64,000 nt of DNA. Source: Delftia acidovorans (GTDB lineage Bacteria > Pseudomonadota > Gammaproteobacteria > Burkholderiales > Burkholderiaceae_C). This document shows, piece by piece, positions 57,702 through 64,000 of this stretch. A program made the translations under genes and the position numbers. Numbering within the stretch: the first letter of the stretch is position 1; the number at the start of each line of letters is the position of its first letter. The notes below the pieces were generated by a model, which worked only from the letters and a program-made list of their open reading frames with translations, was not told the origin of the DNA and searched no databases. Where the stretch lies: contig JAITUC010000021.1 in NCBI GenBank assembly GCA_031286585.1, forward strand, positions 1 through 64,000. The letters run 5' to 3'.

Positions 57702-59279
57702 ATGCTGCGCATTCCCACATCCACCGCCCTGCCGTTGTTTGATACGGCTGCCACCCGCGTCCTGGAACAGCAGGCGGCAGCCAGACTGCCCGCACACAGC
57801 CTCATGCAGCGCGCGGGCACGGGTCTGGCACGCCTGGCACGCGCCCTCGCCCCCCATGCACGCTGCATATGGATAGCCTGCGGCCCCGGCAACAACGGCG
57901 GCGATGGACTGCAGGCAGCCGCCTGGCTGCAACAAAGCCTGAATGCGGCGCCAGAAACGGCCCGCAGCTGCCGCATTCTGGTCAGCTGCGTGCGCGAGCG
58001 CGCCCACATGCCCGCCGATGCACGCGCCGCCTGGGAGGCTGCCCACGAAGCCGGCGTGCAATGGACCGAGCACATGCCCGCCGACATGGGGCCACAGGAC
58101 TTGTGCATTGACGCATTGCTGGGCATCGGCCTGCGCCAGCCAGACGCCGCGAATCCACACACCGGCACGAATGAGCGCCTGCTCACTCTGCTGCGCAGCC
58201 TTCAGTCGGGCGCCAGCCCGGTCCTTTGTGCAGACATAGCCTCCGGACTGGATGCCGACACCGGGCAATACCTGCCCGGATTCGCGCCTCTGAACACCCC
58301 AGCCAGCGCACGGCACACACTGGCCCTTCTGACGCTGCAGCCCGGACTGTTCACTGCAAGCGGCCGCGATGCCTGCGGCCAGGTATGGTGGGATGACCTG
58401 GACACGGGACTGGCGAACGGCGAGCCACCGCTCACTCCCCCGCCCTGTGCACGACTGTTTTCACCAGGCGCCAACGCCCCGCGCCCGCATGCCAGCCACA
58501 AGGGAAGCTTTGGCGACGTGGCCATTCTTGGCGGAGAGGGGTTGGGACAGCGCGGTCTTTCCATGACCGGCGCCGCCTGGCTGGCCGCCCTGGCCGCGCT
58601 GCACGGTGGTGCAGGGCGGGTGATGCTCGCGCTGCTCGATGCCTCGGCCGGGTCAGGCCAGGCTACCGCGCCCTGGCCCGAAATCATGCTGCGCAGCCCC
58701 GAAGCGCAGGACTGGCGTGCCACCACCGTGGCGTGCGGATGCGGGGGCGGCGTGGCGGTGCGCGCCTGGCTGCCCCGGATATTGGATCAGGCCCCCAGGC
58801 TGGTGCTGGACGCAGATGCACTGAATGCCATCGCCGAAGATAAATCGCTGGCCTCGCTCCTGAAAGGGCGCCGCCAGCGCAACCTGCACACGGTGCTGAC
58901 ACCCCACCCGCTGGAGGCAGCCCGCCTGCTGAAGACAAACACCGCACAGGTACAGGCACAGAGGCTCAACGCAGCCAGGCAGTTGGTGCAGCGCTTCGAC
59001 TGCACCGTGCTGCTCAAAGGCTCCGGCACCGTGATCGCCGGGCCCCAGGACAAGAGTGATGCAACGCATTGCTGGATCAATCCCACGGGAAACGCCCGCC
59101 TTTCAACCGGAGGAACCGGCGACGTGCTCGCCGGGCTGATTGCCGCGCTGTGGGCCCAGGGCCTGGAGCCCACGCAGGCAGCAGCCCTGGCGGCCTGGCG
59201 CCATGGATTTGCAGCAGACCATTGGCCTGCGCACATCCCGTTCAGCGCCAGTGCACTGGCCCAGCGGCTCGGAGGATAA
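57702..59279 (+). CDS. nnr: Bifunctional NAD(P)H-hydrate epimerase / ADP-dependent dehydratase
   Basis: 525 residues. Repairs hydrated NAD(P)H. The N-terminal epimerase (YjeF-N) has ACGPGNNGGDGLQAA. The C-terminal dehydratase (carbohydrate-kinase-like) has HKGSFGDVAILGGE, LTPHPLEAARLL, LLKGSGTVI, and the catalytic loop TGGTGDVLAGLIAAL. Both domains look intact. It follows the DadA-like gene by 37 bases and converges on rnr with only five bases between the stops. Confidence 0.96.
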   Translation: MLRIPTSTALPLFDTAATRVLEQQAAARLPAHSLMQRAGTGLARLARALAPHARCIWIACGPGNNGGDGLQAAAWLQQSLNAAPETARSCRILVSCVRERAHMPADARAAWEAAHEAGVQWTEHMPADMGPQDLCIDALLGIGLRQPDAANPHTGTNERLLTLLRSLQSGASPVLCADIASGLDADTGQYLPGFAPLNTPASARHTLALLTLQPGLFTASGRDACGQVWWDDLDTGLANGEPPLTPPPCARLFSPGANAPRPHASHKGSFGDVAILGGEGLGQRGLSMTGAAWLAALAALHGGAGRVMLALLDASAGSGQATAPWPEIMLRSPEAQDWRATTVACGCGGGVAVRAWLPRILDQAPRLVLDADALNAIAEDKSLASLLKGRRQRNLHTVLTPHPLEAARLLKTNTAQVQAQRLNAARQLVQRFDCTVLLKGSGTVIAGPQDKSDATHCWINPTGNARLSTGGTGDVLAGLIAALWAQGLEPTQAAALAAWRHGFAADHWPAHIPFSASALAQRLGG

Positions 59280-59284
59280 GAGCC

Positions 59285-61852
59285 TCAGGCCTTGCGCCGG
59301 GGCTTGGATGTCTTGCCCGCCACCTTGGACTTGACGGCGCCCAAGGCCTTCTTGCCCAAGGCACGCAGCGCCTGCACCGGCGATGGCGGAGGCAACTGAG
59401 GCAGGCCGTGGGCAGCAGCATCCGTGGCCGCCGGCTTGCGCGCCTCGGACGCCCGACCCTTGCGGGTTCGCGCAGCAGAGCCGATGGGTGATGGCTCCGC
59501 AACGGCTTCACCCATGTCACTTTGCCGCGCCGAGGCAGCCTGGCGCGGCTGGGCATTCGCATATTCAGCTTCCAGCGCGGCCAGGTTCACACCCTTGACC
59601 ATGGCCTTTTTAGACGCCTTGCGCCCCTGCTTGCCCGCCGATGCCGCTGCATCAGACTCAGGCCTTGCTCCGCCTGAGCCTCCCGAGTTGCGCTGCGCAC
59701 GCTTCTCCTTGGCATCGCGGCGGCCCCATTTCTCGCTCTGATGGGTTTCCGTGCGCGCCGGCGCCCTGCCGGCCCGGCCCGGGGCCGGCTGCTCTTCGCC
59801 ATCACGCACCAGGCGGAAATCGATGCGCCGGCCATCCAGGTCCACGCGGCTGACCTGCACGCGCAGCCGCGTGCCGATGCCATAGCGAATGCCCGAGCGC
59901 TCGCCGCGCAGCTCCTGGCGCGCCTCGTCAAAGCGGAAGTAGTCGCCACCCAGCTCGGTGATGTGGACCAGTCCTTCCACATACATGGCGTCGAGCGTGA
60001 CGAAGATGCCGAAGGTGGTCACCGCGGAAACCATGCCGCCGAACTCCTCTCCCAGATGCTCACGCATGTACTTGCACTTGAGCCAGGCTTCGACATCGCG
60101 GCTGGCCTCGTCGGCCCTGCGCTCATTGGCGCTGCAGTGCAGGCCAGCGGCTTCCCAGGCCTGGACCTCGGCAGCGGGCGCGCGCTTGCGCGGCTTCTGG
60201 CCAGGCGGGCTGACACGCGAGGCCAGGCGCTTGGCCAGCTTGGCCTCGGCCTCTCCAGGCGTGGGCAGCTCGGGCAGGCGATAGTGCGTGCCCTCGAGCT
60301 CGGCCTTGATCACTCGGTGCACTAGCAAATCGGGATAGCGGCGGATCGGGCTGGTGAAGTGCGTATAGGCGTCGAATGCCAGGCCGAAGTGGCCCGAATT
60401 CTCGGGCGTGTAGAAGGCCTGCATCATCGAGCGCAGCAGCATGGTGTGGATCTGCTGGGCGTCTGGACGGTCCTTGGTGGCGTTGGCAATGGCCTGGAAC
60501 TCGGACGTGGCCGGGTTCTCGCCAAGCGCCATACCCACACCCATGGCCTTCAGATAGTTGCGCAGAATGTCCTGCTTTTCCAGCGAGGGCTTGTCGTGCA
60601 CGCGGAACAGGCCGACGCGGCCGCTTTGCTCGATGAAGTCCGCACTGCAGACATTGGCGGCCAGCATGGCCTCCTCGATCAGCTTGTGTGCCTCGTTGCG
60701 CGTGCGCGGCACGATCTTCTCGATGCGGCCGTTCTCGTCACAGACGATCTGCGTCTCCGTGGTCTCGAAGTCCACGGCGCCGCGCGCCTCGCGCGACTTG
60801 AGCAGCGCCTGGTAGACGCCATGAAGATTCAGCAAGTCACCCACGCGCTCCGAGCGCCGGGCAGCCTCCGGGCCGCGCGTATTGGCCAGGATGGCCGCCA
60901 CCTCGGTATAGGTGAAGCGCGCATGGCTGTGCATCACCGCCGGATAGAACTGATAGGCATGGATCTCGCCCTTGGCGGTGATCAGCATGTCGCAGACCAT
61001 GCACAAGCGGTCTACATCGGGGTTGAGCGAGCACAGGCCATTGCTCAGCTTCTCGGGCAGCATGGGGATCACGCGGCGCGGGAAATAGACGCTGGTCGCG
61101 CGGTCATAGGCATCGATGTCGATGGCGCTGCCCGTGGTCACGTAGTGGCTCACGTCGGCAATCGCCACCAGCAGGCGCCAGCCCTTGCTGCGCCCGACCT
61201 TGGCGGGCTCGCAGTAGACGGCATCGTCGAAATCGCGCGCGTCCTCGCCATCGATGGTCACCAGGGGCACATCGGTCAGATCGATGCGCTTCTTGCAGTC
61301 GGCAGGACGCACCCTGTCAGGCAGCGCCTTGGCCTGCGCCAGGCAGGCATCGGAAAACACATGCGGGACGCCGTACTTGCGCACCGCGATCTCGATCTCC
61401 ATGCCGGGATCATCGACTTCACCGAGCACTTCGATGATGCGACCCACTGGCTGGCCGAACAGCGCGGGCGCCTCGGTCAGTTCCACCACGACCACCTGGC
61501 CGATCTTGGCCGAGCCTGTGGCATTGGCAGGGATCAGGATGTCCTGACCGTAGCGCTTGTCTTCGGGGGCCACCAGCCATACGCCGCTTTCCTGCAAGAA
61601 GCGGCCAATGATGTTGTGCGCAGGGCGCTCGATGATCTCGACAACGCGGCCTTCGGGCCTGCCGCGGCGGTCCTGGCGCACGACGCGGACCCTCACACGG
61701 TCCTTGTGCAGCACGGCACGCATTTCATTGGGGGGAAGGAAGATGTCGCCTTCGCCGTCATCGCGGATGACGAAGCCATGTCCGTCGCGGTGCCCCTGCA
61801 CACTGCCCTCGATTTCGTCGTTCGCGTCGGCGCTTTTGGCGTGAGGGTTCAT
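59285..61852 (-). CDS. rnr: Ribonuclease R
   Basis: 855 residues from the ATG at 61852. 3'-5' exoribonuclease that degrades structured RNA. It opens directly with a cold-shock domain (EIEGSVQGHRDGHGFVIRDD), so the N-terminal helix-turn-helix of E. coli RNase R is absent. The catalytic centre is TIDGEDARDFDDAVY. An S1 domain lies near 605-690, followed by a low-complexity Lys/Ala/Arg-rich tail of about 160 residues. The frame stays open upstream through the antisense of a tRNA, which is not coding. The start lies 34 bases from a divergent tRNA-Leu gene. Confidence 0.95.
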   Translation of the reverse strand: MNPHAKSADANDEIEGSVQGHRDGHGFVIRDDGEGDIFLPPNEMRAVLHKDRVRVRVVRQDRRGRPEGRVVEIIERPAHNIIGRFLQESGVWLVAPEDKRYGQDILIPANATGSAKIGQVVVVELTEAPALFGQPVGRIIEVLGEVDDPGMEIEIAVRKYGVPHVFSDACLAQAKALPDRVRPADCKKRIDLTDVPLVTIDGEDARDFDDAVYCEPAKVGRSKGWRLLVAIADVSHYVTTGSAIDIDAYDRATSVYFPRRVIPMLPEKLSNGLCSLNPDVDRLCMVCDMLITAKGEIHAYQFYPAVMHSHARFTYTEVAAILANTRGPEAARRSERVGDLLNLHGVYQALLKSREARGAVDFETTETQIVCDENGRIEKIVPRTRNEAHKLIEEAMLAANVCSADFIEQSGRVGLFRVHDKPSLEKQDILRNYLKAMGVGMALGENPATSEFQAIANATKDRPDAQQIHTMLLRSMMQAFYTPENSGHFGLAFDAYTHFTSPIRRYPDLLVHRVIKAELEGTHYRLPELPTPGEAEAKLAKRLASRVSPPGQKPRKRAPAAEVQAWEAAGLHCSANERRADEASRDVEAWLKCKYMREHLGEEFGGMVSAVTTFGIFVTLDAMYVEGLVHITELGGDYFRFDEARQELRGERSGIRYGIGTRLRVQVSRVDLDGRRIDFRLVRDGEEQPAPGRAGRAPARTETHQSEKWGRRDAKEKRAQRNSGGSGGARPESDAAASAGKQGRKASKKAMVKGVNLAALEAEYANAQPRQAASARQSDMGEAVAEPSPIGSAARTRKGRASEARKPAATDAAAHGLPQLPPPSPVQALRALGKKALGAVKSKVAGKTSKPRRKA

Positions 61853-61862
61853 TTTCTTGGTA

Positions 61863-61868
61863 TACAAT
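61863..61868 (+). promoter_or_regulatory. Candidate -10 of the first tRNA-Leu gene
   Basis: TACAAT, 18 bases before the tRNA. It is within the 34-base rnr/tRNA gap, so the rnr promoter must overlap it or lie inside the tRNA gene. Confidence 0.45.
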
Positions 61869-61886
61869 CTAAATCTTTCCTGAGAT

Positions 61887-61971
<85 letters not shown>

Positions 61972-62109
61972 AGTTTAACGACAACCTGCAGAGGTTGCGG
62001 TGAACTAAGGAACTATCTTCAGCAGAAGGCAGTTCCCTGGCTTCACGACTTGGCAGATGACAGTCTCAAGAAAAAATCGAAGATCGGGATGCTTCTGCAA
62101 AAAATGCAG

Positions 62110-62115
62110 TAGAAT
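62110..62115 (+). promoter_or_regulatory. Candidate -10 of tRNA-Leu copy 2
   Basis: TAGAAT, 15 bases before the tRNA. No clear -35, so cotranscription with copy 1 is also possible. Confidence 0.4.
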
Positions 62116-62129
62116 CTCAGCTTCAGCAA

Positions 62130-62214
<85 letters not shown>

Positions 62215-62220
62215 AACATG

Positions 62221-62253
62221 AAAAGGCCGCTGCACACGCAGCGGCCTTTTTTC
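62221..62253 (+). terminator. Terminator after tRNA-Leu copy 2
   Basis: GGCCGCTGC-ACAC-GCAGCGGCC followed by six T. It differs from the copy 3 terminator by paired changes in the stem. Confidence 0.9.
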
Positions 62254-62318
62254 TTTGCCTCGCCGACACCATCGCACCCCGGCCCCGTAGAAATTTCACA
62301 AAAACTTCGGGAATCGGC

Positions 62319-62346
62319 TTCAGACGGAGGTTTCGCGCTATATAAT
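62319..62346 (+). promoter_or_regulatory. Promoter of tRNA-Leu copy 3
   Basis: TTCAGA (62319-62324) and a perfect TATAAT (62341-62346) are 16 bases apart, 16 bases before the tRNA. Copy 3 can therefore be transcribed on its own. Confidence 0.65.
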
Positions 62347-62362
62347 TTGCTCACTCTGAAAT

Positions 62363-62447
<85 letters not shown>

Positions 62448-62453
62448 AACATG

Positions 62454-62485
62454 AAAAGGCCGTTGCACATGCAACGGCCTTTTTT
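62454..62485 (+). terminator. Terminator after tRNA-Leu copy 3
   Basis: GGCCGTTGC-ACAT-GCAACGGCC followed by a T run. The C-G pair of the copy 2 stem has become T-A here, a compensatory change. Confidence 0.9.
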
Positions 62486-62533
62486 CTTGGGCGCTGCAGA
62501 CGCATCAACCTCGGAAGGCCGCATCCATGGCGC

Positions 62534-62557
62534 AAAAAAAGGGAGCCAGCGGCTCCC
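62534..62557 (-). terminator. Terminator after the DUF349 gene
   Basis: On the minus strand GGGAGCC-GCT-GGCTCCC followed by seven T. Confidence 0.88.
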
Positions 62558-62587
62558 TTCCTGGATGAGAGGATCACCTCCCGTGCA

Positions 62588-64000
62588 TCACTTGCGCAGC
62601 AGTTGCTTGAGCACGTTCTGCAGGCGGCGCGCATTGGCTTCATCCCGCGGCGATGCCAGCACCCTGGCGGCATCGCTGCCCCAGGTTTCCTGCGGAGCAG
62701 GATCATTGCGGCGCGTCAGCAGTTGCAGCTGCAGGGCACGGCGGGCACTCAGATGCTCCGCAGGCGTGGGAACGTCGGCGGCCATTTCAAGGCGCAGCAG
62801 GGCTTCGCCTGCATCACCCTTGGGAGCCTGGCTCAGGGCCTGCGACCAAGCGCTGCGCACTTGCGCAGACACACGGCCGCCAAGCTGCTGGGCAGCCGGG
62901 ATCTGGGCCGCATCACGCGACTCCCACGCCGCCATCAACTGGGTCAGCGCCTCACCATGGGCCTGGGCCGCGAGCTTGCGCAGGGTGTCCTGGGCATGTT
63001 CCATGGCTTCACGCTGGGCGCGGAAGGCGGGGTCCGCCAGACGCGGTCCACGCTCTTCGCGCGGCTCGCGGCTGAATCGGCCACCATCACGGCCGTCTCG
63101 GCCATCCCGGCCGTCGCGACCACGGCCACCATCGCGGCGGTCACCAGGACGGGCGGCGCGTGCACCGCCCTCTTCCTTCTTCATGCCGGGACGATCATCG
63201 CCGCGCACGGCAACCACGGGGCGCACCGGCACCGGCTTGGCTTCGGATTCTTCCGAACCTGCTGCTGCAGCGGCAGGTTCCTGCGCCGGTCGGGTGGTAT
63301 TCACGGAAGCATCGGCACGGCCACGCAGCGCCTGCTCCAAAGCCTCCACCGCAGCACGGATTTGCTGCACGTCACCCGAGCTGTTGGCCGCTTCCACGGC
63401 CTGCGAAGCTTCAAGCACGCGGCGATCATGGTCGCTGAGCGCCACGGCCGCGGCGCGAGGACCACGCTCGCTGCCCTTGCGGTTGAAGGCTTCGTCCAGT
63501 GGCTTGCGGAAGGCATCCCAGAGCTTTTGCTCGTGCTTGCGGTCCAGCGGGACAGCCTGCGCCTCGGCCTGCCAGCGCTGCTGCAGGGCCTTGACGGCAT
63601 CGATGCGCAGGTTGGGCGCAGCGCCCAACGCCGTGGCTTCGTCGATCATGGCGTGGCGACGCTGCAGGCTGGCCTTTTGCGCGGCATGCAACGGAGCCTC
63701 GGCCAGGGCCATGGCCTGCTTGAACTGGGGTTGCAGTTCGGCAAACAGCTTCTCGCCGATATGGCCGCTTTCACGCCAACGTTCGGCGAACTGGCGCAGT
63801 GCGCGTGCCGCGCCCTTGAGATCTTCGCCGGCGGACTGCTGCGCGGCCCAGGCCTTGATTTCTTCGATCAGCGCCAGGCGCTGCGCCTTGGACTGGGTGG
63901 TTTCGGTGCGCAGCTTGTCATGCCAGGACTCGACCACCTTGTGGGCCGTGTTGCAGGCTTCGTCAAACTTCTTCCACAGTGCGTGGTTGGCTGCGCTGCC
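62588..64000 (-). CDS. DUF349-repeat protein (partial, 5' end outside the window)
   Basis: 471 residues visible; the frame is open to the window edge, so the start is missing. The sequence is highly helical and charged with DUF349 repeats (for example NHALWKKFDEACNTAHKVVE at the edge and LQQRWQAEAQAVPLDRKHEQ later). The centre is a low-complexity Arg/Gly/Asp stretch (repeats of GRDGRDGRDG near 63080-63140). A C-terminal helical part of about 150 residues ends VLKQLLRK. The function of DUF349 proteins is not established; charged repeats and an RG-rich section would suit nucleic-acid or surface binding, which is a guess. Confidence 0.85.
   Translation of the reverse strand, partial: GSAANHALWKKFDEACNTAHKVVESWHDKLRTETTQSKAQRLALIEEIKAWAAQQSAGEDLKGAARALRQFAERWRESGHIGEKLFAELQPQFKQAMALAEAPLHAAQKASLQRRHAMIDEATALGAAPNLRIDAVKALQQRWQAEAQAVPLDRKHEQKLWDAFRKPLDEAFNRKGSERGPRAAAVALSDHDRRVLEASQAVEAANSSGDVQQIRAAVEALEQALRGRADASVNTTRPAQEPAAAAAGSEESEAKPVPVRPVVAVRGDDRPGMKKEEGGARAARPGDRRDGGRGRDGRDGRDGRDGGRFSREPREERGPRLADPAFRAQREAMEHAQDTLRKLAAQAHGEALTQLMAAWESRDAAQIPAAQQLGGRVSAQVRSAWSQALSQAPKGDAGEALLRLEMAADVPTPAEHLSARRALQLQLLTRRNDPAPQETWGSDAARVLASPRDEANARRLQNVLKQLLRK

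Noticed and set aside
63075..63145. Possible CRISPR or tandem-repeat array
   Set aside because: The periodic bases are codons for Gly-Arg-Asp in one reading frame of the DUF349 gene; no spacers or repeat length typical of CRISPR.

Overview
The window is a strongly GC-rich chromosomal segment of a Betaproteobacterium. Gene order and protein sequence point to Burkholderiales, family Comamonadaceae (Comamonas, Delftia or Acidovorax-like). The signs are dnaX-ybaB-recR followed by ffs, a pst-phoUBR operon next to ppx/ppk, ftsH-folP-glmM, the rpsB-to-lpxB superoperon, and short AT-rich intergenic repeats of a kind I remember from this family. The genus is an inference. Nothing here looks like a prophage, insertion sequence, integron or CRISPR array. 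This is mostly core genome with one apparent accessory insertion.

Layout. 1-4.2 kb: tail of a LysM lytic transglycosylase, then recR, ybaB and dnaX on the minus strand, and the small SRP RNA on the plus strand. 4.2-10.8 kb: an HI0933-like flavoprotein, trxA, rho, a divergent pair (a CoA transferase with rearranged domain order, and a citrate synthase fused to a helix-turn-helix domain), then rpmE. 11-14 kb: a polytopic membrane protein and a MATE transporter. 14.1-21 kb: the pstSCAB-phoU-phoB-phoR operon (minus). 21-26.4 kb: ppx, ppk and a second short ppx paralogue, all with Pho-box-like upstream repeats. 26.5-36 kb: a PAS-GGDEF-EAL protein, ftsH-folP-glmM, rlmE/yhbY (divergent), a small glycosyltransferase, a DUF4149 membrane protein and greA. 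36-40.6 kb: carAB. 40.7-56 kb: one long minus-strand run rpsB-tsf-pyrH-frr-uppS-cdsA-dxr-rseP-bamA-skp-lpxD-fabZ-lpxA-lpxB-rnhB-RNA methyltransferase. 56.4-64 kb: a DadA-like oxidoreductase, nnr, rnr, three identical tRNA-Leu(CAG) genes and a DUF349 protein running off the end.

How the genes work together. The phosphate block couples uptake (Pst), sensing (PhoU/PhoR/PhoB) and polyphosphate metabolism (Ppk, two Ppx), apparently under shared Pho boxes. The long minus-strand run couples translation (S2, EF-Ts, RRF), UMP kinase, isoprenoid and undecaprenyl synthesis, phospholipid precursor synthesis, outer-membrane assembly and lipid A synthesis.

The most unusual part is at 7.75-10.46 kb. A citrate synthase that keeps its catalytic residues carries an N-terminal DNA-binding domain. 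It is divergent from a CaiB/BaiF-type protein whose halves appear in swapped order. The two genes share an AT-rich double palindrome that overlaps the CoA-transferase promoter, and the pair sits between rho and rpmE. A second notable signal is a run of nine A at codons 376-379 of dnaX with early stops in both alternative frames. This resembles the slippage sites that make a short (gamma) clamp-loader subunit in other bacteria.
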